DNA of 64,000 nucleotides from Pampus argenteus (lineage: Eukaryota; Chordata; Actinopteri; Scombriformes; Stromateidae). Location: assembly GCA_036937835.1 (NCBI GenBank), contig CM072877.1:6834501-6898500 (forward strand), given 5' to 3'. The position numbers and the translations under genes were made by a program. Under the pieces are notes generated by a model. The model did no database searches. It was given only the letters and a program-made list of their open reading frames with translations, and was not told where the DNA came from. Shown in pieces: positions 13,497 through 26,939 of the stretch (positions within the stretch are counted from its first letter, which is position 1; every line of letters begins with the position of its first letter).

Positions 13497-14617
13497 TCTG
13501 AACCCCTTTCTGTTTCTGAGAGATAACAGCTGGACTTTAAATTCTCCCAGCATGCAACTGCAACAAAGCATCATAAAATAATTTCCTCCAAATGTCAATG
13601 TTCAACAGTATACATCCGTAGATTGCGCAATAACTGAAATAGACACGATTGGCAACAGAATTACAGAGTCATTCGAATGCAAAGTGCAATGTAGTCTTAA
13701 TATTAGCTTTTTAACGTCAGTGATGGTCAACAGAACATTTTAGCGTCTTTCAGCTCATTGTTTTGGTTTTGCTGCGGCAACTTTACTGTTTTGATTGGTC
13801 GCTCTCCTCATCAACATTGTTTCCTGTCCCAGCATGCACGCTATTTTCAGCAAATACGCTCAGACAAAAACCACTGTATGTCACCTGCCCTGCACTAATA
13901 ACACACAGAGTAAGCGACTAATATTGGACTTACATTAGCCAAATAACCAGAAACATAAATTCCTCATAAATGTTAATGATGCTCAATTTCTGCTGTTTTA
14001 AATACAGAAGCCATTTTCACTTCATAAGGTGATAATATATCTGTTTACATCTTATTGCACTGCCCCCAAGTGGCAAAAAAATAAAATAAAAATCAATTTA
14101 TGCAGGTTTATCTTATATTATTTATACAATAGATACAAAAGCTCATACAATACAGTATGCAACTCAACAGTGAATCTAGCATAATCTCACTTAGAGACTT
14201 GTATAACTGGCAGTTATACAAGTGCAATTATAATTTCAAAAATGCACACTGGTAAACCTGGAAGATCATTGAGTTCATCAGAACTCTAATCTAATACCCA
14301 CTTTAAATGAAGGCCACGACATTCATCAGCAGTTTACAAGAATTGAGTCGCCGTTGGCCAAAAGTAAGATAAGCAACGGTGAGGAGATTTTCATCGTCTT
14401 GCTCTGCAAAAGAAGGAACACGGTATGCACACAACGTGGAGGCAGATTACAGGAATCATTTATGAATGATACGTTGCATTGAAGCATTTTATAACATGTA
14501 CGGTTCACTTCCTAACTTATCTAAGTGATAAGGTGAACTTTATGACTCTATGTAACTCTAAAACAAGTCAGTATGTGACCGTATGACACCGCAAAACTGT
14601 CATATCCAGTTATATAT

Positions 14618-14623
14618 TTTATT
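14618..14623 (-). terminator. Likely phpt1 polyadenylation signal
   Basis: AATAAA on the minus strand, 280 nt beyond the phpt1 stop, a normal 3' UTR length. Confidence 0.45.
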
Positions 14624-14902
14624 AAGAAATGAGTTTCATGGTGAGATTTGACTGTAATTATCATGCATTTGTTTTAGCCCTAAATAAAAATGAAAAATGT
14701 GAAACATTGAACACATTGTTTGCTATACTTTACACAAAGGTTTGTTTCTATTTAGACTCGTCAATCTTTGTCTTGGATTATTAATGTGGGATCAGAAAGT
14801 TCCTTATGGACTCTGTATGGTTTATGATGAAGCTGTGAAACTTCACAGATAAATACTGAGTCAGTCCAGGATGAAGAGTGTCCGACTAAGGCTGGTCTTA
14901 GT

Positions 14903-16254
14903 TCAGTATCCTTCATTATCCCAGGTCACCTCATAGTCTGGATACCGGGCCTTCAGTTTCTCAGTAGTTACTGCGTGGTTTGCTCTTCCAAATCCCTGTA
15001 ATGACAAGTACCACATCGATGTTACATTGCAGTTAAAAAAAACAACCACTTATTTAAAATCTAATAATCAATACCTTTATAATATTGGATTCAATGGGAA
15101 CATGAAAGGACATGAAGGTGCTACATAGCTTTAAAGCCTCTTTTACCTCATAGGTTTGTTTTCATGGCACATTAACTGTCTACATGTCCTGAGTATTTAT
15201 TCAGCAGGAGTCTCTTACCATAGAGTATCCATAGACGTGGATCTTCTTGGCCTGGGCATCATGTTTAATCCTCCCTCCTCCGACACACTCACAGTCCAGG
15301 TGTCCGCCCTTTTCCAGCTCCTCTGAAACCTTCTCATAAATATCAGCTGCCAAAAAATAAAATAAAAAAATAAATAGTTATTTCATGAATCTAAATAAAC
15401 ATGATTAAAAATAGCATTTATAATTTGAGTTATGGCAGGAGAATAGTTTGAACAGATTTTGGCTACAATAAGTACAACATTTGTATTTGAGTTGCCAGCT
15501 GTCCATTAAATATGTTTATATATATCATTTCAAATGGTTGCTTGTTGTGTAGAAATGCTGCCCCCATCTGGTGCTTTTTATTATATTCTGCTATTAATGA
15601 ATATATTGATAATATAAACAGCATTTAGTCCCCAGAAATACAAAGAGTACAAACATCATTCAGCATTGTGTTGTACATTTATTTACTTTTTTTTCATACG
15701 GATATTTGTTTTTCTCTTAGATCAGCAAAGGCAGATTCCAGCACTGCAATAAATCCATCCTCCCTTCATGAGACTTTAGTTTATACTGAACAGGTGTTTC
15801 TAAAATGTTTCCTTTTGGTTGCCATGGATCTCTATTTCTAACAGCATGGTTCTTTAACTTTAAAGCCTGTGAAAAAGTTGCACCACTTACAACTTGTCAT
15901 CTCAGCTGACCCCTAATGTGTTTGGATCAGATGGCCAAATTGTACACATTGCACCTTTAATTCTTTCATGAAGGTGCGTTTTACTGCATGGCTGCACTAG
16001 TTTTTAGTAGTGAACCTAGTAACTGGATGTTTAGATGTTGATGTTTTGTGGGTGACACTTCAGCCTGCTATGAACCCTGCAAACCTGCAGCACTCAGGTT
16101 GTGTTGCTCCGGACTCACCGTGGTACTCCGCCCAGCCGTATCCTCGGACTACATCTACCTCCGCGTCGTCTCCCTCCTCTGTGCTGTGAAGTCGGATCAG
16201 GACATACTTAAACACGCCGGACGGGTCGATGTCAGCCTGCGGGATGTTTGCCAT
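14903..16254 (-). CDS. phpt1: Phosphohistidine phosphatase 1 (14 kDa)
   Basis: Dephosphorylates phosphohistidine in proteins; cytosolic, by family knowledge. Three coding exons: 16119-16254, 15219-15346 and 14903-14995, total 357 nt, 118 residues plus TGA. It starts MANIPQADIDPSGVFKYVLI. The frame is open further upstream, but this Met aligns with the family N-terminus. The catalytic His is in GYGWAEYH (His45, exon 1 end; His53 in the human protein), followed by ADIYEKVSEEL. Other conserved blocks are ECVGGGRIKHD, KKIHVYGYSM and the C-terminal RYPDYEVTWDNEGY. The human protein is 125 residues; the difference is a shorter loop after RLHS. All splice sites are GT-AG and phases match. The gene sits between mamdc4 and entpd2, as in the human region. 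Confidence 0.95.
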
Positions 16255-18328
16255 CAGAGCCGCAGCCCTCGTCTGAGTGCACATCTCCGCTGCAACACTA
16301 GCACACAAACTAACAAGCTCGTATTGGCTCAACAAACACGCGTGAGGAAACACGTCGTTAATGGTTTTAACCTGACGTATACGGCAATATCGATATTTAA
16401 TCACTACAACAGCAAGCGGCTCCTCTACTGCCACACTTGTTCCGCCATGAAACAACAACAGAACTACTTCCGCTTAGAGCCTTTCAAAATAATAACGTAA
16501 TAGGGGGGGAAAGGGGAAATGGTTCAATTATCGTTACATTACAACCATCATTACACCATGCAGGAGGAAATGAAGGTCTAATTACAATCACTGCATGTCA
16601 GTTCATGACCACTTCGATGCAAAATGTGAATAGTAATGCTTCTTTTTTTGGTATTGCTAGCTTAAACAGGTACAAATATGTATTGTTTTAAGTTTGAATG
16701 TCAGTAAAATATATACACTACTACTAATCTGGTTTTATTGAAAGGTAACATTTGACACACAAAAAGCTATTTCTGTTATCTGTAAGGGATTGTATTACTC
16801 TACAATGAGTAAGACTTATACATACTGCATGTGTGTGTAGTCTTGGTTCTAAAAAAAAAATGAGTTACTTTATTTGCTCCAAGCTTTTAATTTGAAGGCA
16901 AAGTGACTATGGCGGAGGTTAACGAGTGGTACACTTCCGTAAAGAAAAGCATTGTGGTAGTTGTGGTCCAAGAGAGGCTAAAGAAGGAGGGAAGCGCATT
17001 TAGAAAGTGGAAATGCTCAAACACAGTGTATAACATTGTACAAATTCAAAACATTTAATTGGTTATGTGAAGTGAAACAATGGTGTAAAGTCATGAAAAT
17101 ACAAAATGAACAATGGTTAATTAGCTAAGCGTTGTTGATCATTCAAGAGAATATCTTTGTAATAAGATTTAGTTTAATCTACTGTCACCTCTGTTTAATC
17201 AGACATTGATTTAAGCACCACATAGACTGCACTAATTACGAGGATTTTTTCTATAACCAAAAACACTTTACGGGATCAACACAATGCTGTTTAACACAAC
17301 ATCAACTAAAACTTCAAAAAGATGGTTTTCATAGCACAAGTACACTCGTTTTCATCGTTTTCACGTGTACTACGGTAAGTATAGCTTGACTTGTGATGCC
17401 TAAAGTTAATTACTTCACACATAACTAAAACCAGCATTAAACATATAAGAAACATATGAGCACAAGGTCTGTGAGTGAATTGATGTTTTGGCAGATTTAA
17501 TGTGAGTTTTCTTCAGTAACTTCAGTAATAAAGCACAAAACAATTCCTTTCACTAAAATTTAACCATCATTCTACATTTTTTATCATGAACTCTATTCTA
17601 TCAGATATCAACCCGTATAATGAAAGTACAAGTTAATATTTCCATTACTGACTATTAACTTCTGGAAGAGTCACAGAATATAGACAGACTAAGATGTTAA
17701 TTAAAAACTACTACTTAAAAAAAAAACGTCTTTCAATACATGTAGAATATTGTGATCCCTCATATACTCATATAATGTGTTTATTGTGACAGTCTCACTC
17801 TCTGCAAAAGAAAAAGCTGTAATTTCATTCTCAAGACTTCTCAAAAATAAAAATTACATTCAGACCTCCCCTGTAGTGCTCACGGCACCACGGCTATGTT
17901 TTTTTTTTAATCATTCGGACAGTCATACAGCATTTCAGTCAGTAACACATTATTCATTTTGTTAGCTCTCTGTAATCCAACACATTGTATTTCAAATGAA
18001 TAAAAGACTATGTGGGTAATGTATTTTCTTAAGCCGAGTCCACCAATTTTAGGGGACATGAAATAATTAGACAAGTTAACATAAGTCTAAGTAACTATTT
18101 ATATAATTGGTGTAAATACTTTGCAATCTGTAAACATACAAACAAACATAATATTAGGTTGAATTAACTTAAAACTGGGGGACTTAAAATTGGGAGTTAT
18201 GGCCTACAACGTTCACTGATGATAATGTGAACACCATGAATTTAAATTCAAAGCAGTACTTTTACCTCATAGTCATATCTTCAATTCATATCCAATGTGC
18301 TATACTACAGTGCAAAAACATGCAGGAT
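16255..18328. other. phpt1 5' flank and entpd2 3' flank
   Basis: No coding exon seen. 16255-16480 is relatively GC-rich and is the expected phpt1 promoter and 5' UTR. The remainder is AT-rich. A minus-strand AATAAA at 17780-17785, about 545 nt past the entpd2 stop, is a possible polyadenylation signal. Confidence 0.5.
17780..17785 (-). terminator. Possible entpd2 polyadenylation signal
   Basis: AATAAA on the minus strand about 545 nt downstream of the entpd2 stop codon. Position is plausible but there is no transcript support. Confidence 0.3.
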
Positions 18329-21300
18329 CTAGATGGTGCTTTCACTGACTCCCTTCTTCTTCCCATATCGAGCTTGAAGTAAAAGGAAGACGAGGACTGT
18401 GACGAGGAGGAGGACAAAGAGGAAGATAAGTGTTCCCCATGCTCCCGGGTTCAGGGCCTTCTTCAGCCCCACCGTCTCTGCCGGCAGCAGATTGCTCAAA
18501 CTCAGCATGTAGCCCAGAGCCCAACCCACTGAGGCATCCCCTGCCTGGAGGATCAGCAGTATAATATCGTTGCAAGTTAGTGGTAAAAAATGAGCATTGA
18601 GGTTTATACTTCAATGTAAAGCGAAGATGAATTTTCTCACCTTCTTCCGGAAGGAAATGCGCGGGAATGACGTCTCATCGAAGCTGTATCCTCTCACCAT
18701 GAGGATATTGACAAACACAGAGGAAGCACAGTAGTCCTGCAAACGAGACTTTTGCTCTGGAGCAAGAAGCAGCATCTGGAACAGGATCAAAGAATGTATT
18801 AAAAATGTGTGATGAATAAATTAAAATTAAAAACAATGTCAGTCCACCTAAACGTATAGTACTAGTCCATTGCGAATAGCTTTCATTGCATCAATTAATA
18901 AATGACAATAATTAAGCAATGAAAATGTATAAATTGGTCAGGTGGCACACTCTGTACATATAAGCGCTCCAACCATGTGAAGACACAAATGGGATAATGT
19001 GAATAAATAGAAAAGAACATCACCCGCTTGAAATTCATACTGCACAGGGTTTTTGCTGCTTCCTCCATCTGTGAGGGTGTGCTCACAGTAATATTTGTGA
19101 TACGCTGCAGGAAGTTGTGAATGTAGAAGAACGCAGAGAAGGCCTGATAACACAAAGAGAAGACAAAATACAAAAGTCAGACATGGGAAATTACAGTAAC
19201 AGTACCTTGGAAAATGAATTAGCTATATATATATATATATAAGAGCAATAGAATTGACACAAAAGATGTGCACAATTTATGCGCAAGTCGCAACAACATA
19301 TTTAATATTTGTCATGTACAGGATAGTACAGTACAGCTGTGGGTGGTGCAAACAGATTTCTAAATGGTAAAAAGTAGAACTGTGAGCTTCACTTACACTG
19401 TATCTATACCCTGTGTGTGTGTGTGTGTGTGTATGGGCGAACTGTTCTTACCATGAAGCTACCGGTGACATTTGGCTGGTAGACGTCATCAAAGGAGCAC
19501 TGGGAGAAGGGACAGCTGGTGAAGGAAAAGATCTCGGACACGTTGCCCACACAGTGTTCATAATGTCCGCTGCCTTGTACTGTCAAAGGCGCCTGGGGGT
19601 TGTAAGAGGCCGGTTTGTACTTTGTTGTACACGGAGAGTTGAATATACTGTCCAGCTTTAAAGTTATAGTGGTGTCCACGGGGTAGCAGGGGTGAGTGAC
19701 TGACTCCGAATAACCCTGAGACTGAGAGAGAGAGACAGAGACAGACAGAGAGAGACTTGACACATTCCCTTCACAAATCCTTTAAATGAATAGAACAATT
19801 ACACACACATATATATATATATGACAATTGTGTAATTTTCTTTTCTACAATAATTACAGACTGATATTGTGAGGCAATTTTATTGTAGTTTATTACAGAT
19901 ATAACTGTATGGTTGAATATGCTGTGAATTGGTGTTGCCATTACACAGTTTATCCACCGGAGACCACTGAAAAGTTGAAATTATACAATTACGATTGGAG
20001 TTTCAGAATTTCCCGATTTTAAAGTGACTTTTATCATCAGAGGTTTTTACTATAACCCACAATGAATTAACATTAGTGTTAGCTTGTTAGCCCTTGGCTT
20101 TTATTAGCGTTGTCTTTACATAACGCTAAATAATTAACCTTGCTGGTTGGCTAACCAAGCTAACGTCACCCCTGAGTTTAAAACTAACATTTTCTTGTTC
20201 AGTGAGCTTAAATATAATGTTTAAAAACTGCAGGGAAGAGGCCATAATATGAACAATACATGTAGTAGTATTGTTATAGTGACAGACAGACAGGTAAAGT
20301 TACATGTGCGGCCTGACCACAGAAACAGTTTCGATGTATTCAGTCTCTTTCCTGTGTTTAACATACATTTTAAAATGAAATAATAGGATGGTTGATTTTG
20401 CTTTTAGTGAGTGTGAAGACGGCGTGTTACACCACCTTCACCATATGGGCCAGCAGTCTCTTGAGGAACTGGTCCCGCCCGTAGCAGAGGAAGCTATGTG
20501 TGTACAGAGAGTACTCCTGGCCATACAGACGCAGTTTTATGATGTCCTTCTTGTCCTTTATTTCCTCCTGGGTCTCAAACGTTATCTGGGTGGACGCCCC
20601 GCCGAAATCGAGCGCTCCCACTGTGGGTCTGCCGGAGCTGAACCAGCGCCCAATGAAACTATACTGGGAAAAGAAAAGGAAACAAAAGCATAAAATTGTG
20701 TTTTTTTGTGTATCCTATACATACTGTGCATTTCCACATGCTGCCTCATGCAATCTGTAACCATTTCCCACAGGGATTTATCACCATGCTAAGAAGGTGA
20801 TAACAAGCAGTCACCTCTGACATCAGAGGAAATAGTGACACATGACATTAGTGCCGGAGACGCCACTAGGTGTCATCAGTTACCCACTAAATAGGGTTTA
20901 AAGAGACAAATACCTCAGGACAGACAATCTTTGCAACAATTACCAAAAAAAACAAAAAAACAAAGGACATATTTTAAATGAATGTTGATATCACAGGAAT
21001 TGATTCTAAGTTCCTTTTTTGGCATCATCCTGTCTCACATAAGTACAATGACTGTTATCCATTTGTTGCTGCCAGATTTCTAATTGGTTGCCATGACATC
21101 AGTTGGCCCGCTACTGTTGATTTAGATAGAAATACAAATTCCTACTGATTCAAACCTTCTGACACTTGTTGCACGAGCATTGGTACCTTGATAAAGTTCT
21201 CTAAGAGATAGTTGACGGTGACCCAGCCGTAAGCCCCCTCCTCTTGACCGCTCAGTATGGTTGCACCCCGGTAGTTGAAAGGGTAGGACTGGATTTTACG

Positions 21301-24300
21301 GCCCACTTCCTGCAGAATGCGAGCAGACTGCTCTGGACTGGAGATTCTAGTCGGGAGAAAAAAGAGTTTTGTTGTATACGTGACGTTATATGTTTCAGCT
21401 GCAGTAGGTCATTTTCTGGACATTCATTCAGACATTGTAAGAATCAAATGCTTTCTTTTAAACCTGGCTTACTTCATGTTTCACTCCAGACCTTGAGGTT
21501 TAACATGTCCTGATTTGTGGTGGTGAAATTAGTTACACATGTTTGTTAGCAGGACCAGATGCACCAGTTTCACCCAGGCTGCCTGACTCCACAAGAGCCA
21601 GGGTTAATATGTCGTGAAAGTTTAGGAAAATGCTTTTTTATTTTAATTTATGTTTTCAAGTGTGGGGACCTCTGATCTCTGTATGCATATAGGAGTCCTT
21701 TGATCAAAGCTCAATGAATTACATATTCTTGCTATTGAGTTGCTGTTCTGTCTGGTGTTTATTCAGAAAGTGCCTCCACAGCTACACTGGAAGAAATCAA
21801 CACTGTTTGTATTTTTTATTTATTTTATTTTTGATTTTATCCCCCAGCCCACTGTAGCGAGTGATGGGCATCTGCCCCTGTAACCTTAGTGACACAGGCA
21901 GCTCACAGACAGACTGGGAGCTGATCAATCTATGTAGATACGACTAATAAGTTTAAAACACATACACAGTGGGCTATTTGTGTGATTTAAACAGCTGTAT
22001 GTGCAGATAACGCTTCACTAAACACAACAGAAATAGACTCAGAGCTCAAAAAAAAATGCAGGGGGGTCCCTGGTTACTATGGAGACAACCTTTAAATGTG
22101 ACCAAACCTTTAGATGTGATGATAAAAGCTTTGACAGTCTGGATATTTTTGATGTAGGTACCTTGAAAGTGCTTGAATTTTACTCTTAAAAGCTGTTTGA
22201 ATGCTGAAGAGTTACCAAATGGACTCATTAAAAGCAGAATCTCTTAATTACTTAACTCAGTTACATGTTGGTTATATAAACGGTTTCTGTCCCTGCCTTG
22301 CATCTGTGAACTTTAAGTCATTGGAAAACTTTGTCGATCCAGTTTGGAAATGTCATTGAAAAGAAGATCGTTCTTAAGGTCTGGAACAAAGAGATATTCC
22401 CTTGTTTTGATGATGTTATGTAAATCGGGTAGGTTTAACCCTTCCCTGACTATATCACAGCACTGAGGGGACCCACATCTCAATTCATTTTATCTTCATA
22501 GGTAACCTATAAAGAAGAGTACGCTAATTGTTGTAATGTGCCTGTTTGTTAACCACTTCAATGTTTTTCATTGTTTTATGGTACAAAAACACACACAGTC
22601 ACAGTCTGGTCACACAGACAGACACACACACTGACTCACTGCAAAAGCCTCATGCCAGCTGTGGCTCCCAGGTACACAGGTGTGACCTGATGTCTTTCTT
22701 TGGGGATGTCACTCACTGCCTGGTCCAGACATGCCTCTAAGCTCTTCCCTGCTGCTCCCTGTTGGCCTGCATAGCTGGAGATCCCTCCACCTGAATGAGT
22801 GACGAGTGAAAAAAGAATCAGCTGCATTCTGATACAAATCACACTCACTAGACATTTTCCTGCTACCTGGAAAGAAAGCTGCATCACAATCCAACAAATC
22901 ACGTCTTCCTTACTGTTATCAAAAAGTCATACATATACAACAAATGTTAACAAACATTAAAGGTACTTTAAATTGTCTGATTTATTAGACATCTTTACAA
23001 TGACAAAGTAAACATCATGGTAATGACTAATTGGAAACAAAAGTCGTTGTTTATTTTTAATATATAAAGACCCTTCGGCAGGACAGGAGTGGCAACCCGA
23101 AGAGCTTAAACTCTGACTCATGTGTGCGTCACGATTGCTGGAGACAAAGATTTGCTTTACAATTCATTCTCTAGAAACAGCTGGCACTATTTCAGATCCC
23201 ACCCACTTTTTGAATATAACTAGACAAATAACTTGATATCACTTGACATTAGTTGGCAGACTACTGGTGTTACAATGTGCAGAACAAAGTAAACGGATTG
23301 CTGTAGCTACATTTTAGCATGTATACAAGAGTTTGCATTAATTTATCAATTTGAAAGCCACACATCTGGACATAATTTAGGCATAAAGCCTTTAAATGTT
23401 GTTGTACCTGAATCTCCTAAGTTATATAGTGGTCCCTTTGAAGTGATAAGAGATGCAATATGGGAGGTCCTGAGGAGTAAAAAGTTTCCAGATGTGGACA
23501 GAAAAAACTTTTAATTAGCTTTTAGGCCTGCCAACTGAAGTTAGCAGTGCACTTTTCCCATGGTGATTGTTTGGTGGCTTGTTCAACAAGACTTTAACAG
23601 GAAAGCTAATGTGAGTTGTCGTTCAGAGTCTGCGGCTCTTGTGTTGTGTAGCAGGATGCTATCAGGCTCGGTGTGACCGTCTGCTTTGGTTATGATAGAA
23701 CACCACGTTATTGTTCATTCAAGATTTGATTTGCTGTATTAAAATAAGATATCCATCTTAAGTAAGCAGAAAGTAAAAAAATAAATAAATAAATTTCTCA
23801 TATTTTTCTAAAATATGCCAAACTGCTGTATGGCATCTTCTGTTGCTAGTGTCATTAGCGCTCACTTTAGCTTATTTATGGTCATCACGAGCTAGCCCGT
23901 TGTTAAACAGAAGCCATTCTGACAAAAATATAACTGTGTGGAACAAACTGACAATAAGAATGGAAAGAGGAGAAACAGAGAGATAGTGTTTTGAAATGTT
24001 TCTTAAGGTATTCTGACTGATATCACTGTGAACTGGCTGCTGTTGGAATTGAAACCATTATGAATCTGAGCCGACTACAGCTGCCATTGTCTGAGAAGAA
24101 GAAACCTTTCTCTCAAACATACGAGCAGGAGTATTGGTAGTGATGTGCTTGATGTGCAAAAACCCTTTTTTGGTGGAAAGACTGCTAATACTTACCCTGC
24201 ACATTACATTCTGCGTGCTGGGTCACCACGCCTGTGCCATTTTGCTTGTCTGCTGGCCACTTGTATATATACAAAGATGTGTGTGAAGATCCAGCATCCA

Positions 24301-24848
24301 GGACAATCCCATACTACAGAGTGAGAAAAAAAGAGTGAGACAGCTGGGGGTCCAGTTAACCAGGTATAAGAACATGACAGTCTGACCTGAATGTTGGCAT
24401 CTGGAGGCCATTTGGCTGCAGACTAGGTTAAGTAATGAGGTCAATCTTCAAAGGCAGCCTTGTGGGCCTCATCTTACACAGGCATTTATGGTGGAAAGAC
24501 ACTGATTACAGTACATTTTACTCCATCTATAACCCTCACCTTTTTAAGACAAAAAAATGATTTCACTGTTAAAAAATAAAAAAGCTCTCAAATTTTTGCA
24601 TTTTTTGATGCATGAATTATGAAAGCCTTGGTTAAGATTATTTGTAACCTAAAACATATTGTATGTGGACAGCACTCATGGTCTTAGTTGTTTAGCATCA
24701 CTATAATATATACCTTTTGGCATTGTATTTTTTACTATCTAAATCTAAAACTAAGTAGTCTTCTGTACAATCAAGTTAATGCCACTGCTGGATTTCTTAC
24801 ATCCAGCCAATTGTGTGTTCTTTTGATTTTGTGCAGGAGTGTTCCCAG

Positions 24849-24909
<61 letters not shown>

Positions 24910-26939
24910 GGGTATAGCTCAGTTCAATCTATGGAAACCTTTTGGGTCTGGAAGTCGTTAAGTCCCCCTACCTTCTGACAGATAACGACCGTAAAATCCT
25001 AGATTTTTTCCAGACACTCTCTTTTCTACTGATCTGTCCCTGACTGCATGTATGTTCTGTATTCGCTTTTTAACCTTTTCTCATTGTTCAGACAGCAACA
25101 TATGAACTCTTCATTTGCACTCAGACTGAAAACAGGCCTGTGTTGTGGGTATGGGCGTGTTGTTTAATGTGCCATTGTGACAATGAAATACGATCCATCA
25201 GGAAGCGTGAATTGGCCTTAACAGAGACAAAAAGCGCACAGGGTGAATTCTATGAACGGAAGTGAATGAAGGAGATGCCTTCCCCTGCAAAACACATTTT
25301 ATTTCAGTAATCTACATCCTCTATGAGATAGATATATGGGGGAAAGAAAAAAAACTATAAGATACTGAGTCATAATTATGACAAAAATGTCACAATACTT
25401 TTTTTTTTTAATCTCTTCACTCTCATACAGCCAAGATATTTTGTTTACAGGTTGTCATGACATATTGTAAACTTCTAGCATTCTTATAACATGTTTGCTG
25501 AAATGGGAATCGAACTCGCATTTTACTGTACATGAACGCAGTCTCAATTATAATACTACATTACCATACATGTTATTACAGCTTTTGTAAAAGCACTAAT
25601 AGTCATTCCAATAATATTAATGAAAAATATCAATACTACTTGCATGTGGACAGCACTAATGGTCTTAGTTGTTTAGCAGAAATACTTCCTCTAATAAAAA
25701 GAGCCTTGACTCCAGAAGGGACCACACATGCACACATGAACACATGAACACGATGCACATGCTCATAGATACTTAGATCCTTCTACCTTTGCATTTGTAA
25801 ACACACCGTCTCCCGAATCAGTACAACAGGTGAACAGTAACATCATGTGAAAGTTGGCTGCTCACTTCTCATAATATTTATCTCATTACCGCTGTGCAGT
25901 CAGTTGTGTAGGACTTGCGCTACACTTGCCAAAAACACAAAGAGAGGCTCTAATGATCTGTTTGTCCTTTCATTTCCTACACTATGGGAACTCTTGCAGT
26001 TGTCTCCCTGAAAAAAAATGTAAAAAAACCCCCACATTTGTGTACTGGTTAATCCCATTGTTACTGAGTAAAAGGGTGGCTACATTATACTAATACGAAA
26101 CCATGGGATATTTAGCCGGTAACACAAAAATGGGATGGTGCAGAGGCAACAGAAGCTGGAGCTGACCTTTGCAGTAATCCTGCTATGAATGCTAAAGTGG
26201 CCGCAGTTTCAAAACAAGGGAACAGACAGAAAAAAAGTCCATATATACGGTGTTGGGTGTTTTTGAAGTTTTTTTGTGTATTGTTATTAGATATATGGTT
26301 AAAATTATAACATTAGAAAACCTTTACATTTCACTTGAAAAGCAACATTTCTGCTGTATTTACACTGGAAATTTAGCCCCATTTTAAAGTCATGTGATGC
26401 AAATCATTTTCCGATTTGAAAATAAAAAATAATTAACAACAACAAAAAAACATATAAACCATAAAGGACTTTTTAAAAAATATATATATGTTATGTGCAC
26501 ACAAATAACAACTACAAATGTAACCAGATGATATGTATTTTATGTATGTCAGTGTTTTACTTCCATACTTTTCAGCTGACCCAGAGACTATTAAACTAAC
26601 TCAGCATTTCTATCCCAGGATGTAGCCTAATGGTGAACTTAATAGGTAAAAATCAATCTGATTAAACTACATCTAGGTAGTAATATCACAGAATCCTGCA
26701 CTGACACTGTATTACACCTTGTATTTTTCGTCTATCTGCACCCGTTTTAGTTCCCCCTACAAATCCTCCACAATTTAACACGGTGACAGATCCAAAAATA
26801 CCCGACCCGGGTCGGACCTTACCATGAACCCTGGCGCCTCCTGGATGTCTTTGGCGGGGATAGTTAGGAGCAGGATCGCAACAAATCCAAAAAGCAGCAG
26901 CGCGACGGGGGCGACAGGATGAGCGCAGCGGTGAGCCAT
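18329..26939 (-). CDS. entpd2: Ectonucleoside triphosphate diphosphohydrolase 2 (ecto-ATPase)
   Basis: Cell-surface enzyme hydrolysing extracellular nucleoside triphosphates, mainly ATP to ADP. Nine coding exons: 26823-26939, 24196-24313, 22640-22790, 21187-21346, 20442-20663, 19452-19721, 19024-19143, 18641-18775, 18329-18544, total 1509 nt, 502 residues plus TAG (human ENTPD2 is 495). N-terminal helix ALLLFGFVAILLLT (about 13-26) and C-terminal helix in GTLIFLFVLLLVTVLVFLLL flank an extracellular domain with all five apyrase conserved regions: DAGSSHTSLYIYKWP, YLGATAGMRLL, ILSGQEEGAYGWV, GALDFGGASTQITF and VGWALGYMLSLSNLLP. The C-terminus SESTI resembles human ENTPD2 STI, which with KWPADKQNGTG favours ENTPD2 over ENTPD1, 3 or 8. 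The exon at 19452 has two possible acceptors, 6 nt apart (end 19721 or 19715), changing two residues. A TATA-like box lies just upstream. Confidence 0.93.
24663..24697. repeat. 35-bp dispersed repeat, copy 1
   Basis: ATGTGGACAGCACTCATGG followed by TCTTAGTTGTTTAGCA. It is identical to the copy at 25644-25678 except for one base (CTC versus CTA). Confidence 0.85.
24851..24905. repeat. (GT)n microsatellite, about 27 units
   Basis: Uninterrupted GT dinucleotides in entpd2 intron 1. Confidence 0.97.
25644..25678. repeat. 35-bp dispersed repeat, copy 2
   Basis: Second copy, same orientation, 981 bp from the first. Flanking sequence is not similar, so this is either a small duplication or two remnants of the same repeat family. 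Confidence 0.85.

Larger units (their letters stand above)
13433..14902. other. mamdc4 5' flank and phpt1 3' flank
   Basis: No coding exon seen. The mamdc4 side (13433-13600) should hold its promoter and includes an HNF1-like site. The phpt1 side holds its 3' UTR. The middle is AT-rich with no recognisable repeat family. Confidence 0.55.
24314..26822. other. entpd2 intron 1
   Basis: The longest entpd2 intron (2.5 kb). It contains a (GT)27 tract at 24851-24905 and two copies of a 35-bp sequence (24663-24697 and 25644-25678). I saw no exon in it. Confidence 0.7.

Noticed and set aside
18301..18330. TACAGTGCAAAAAC resembling a Tc1/mariner terminus
   Set aside because: The similarity is short, no partner inverted repeat or TA duplication was found, and it lies at the entpd2 stop codon.
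25490..25560. tRNA-like T-loop sequence (GAGTTCGATTCCC on the minus strand)
   Set aside because: No A-box, D-arm or acceptor stem could be paired around it. At most it is a fragment of a tRNA-derived SINE.
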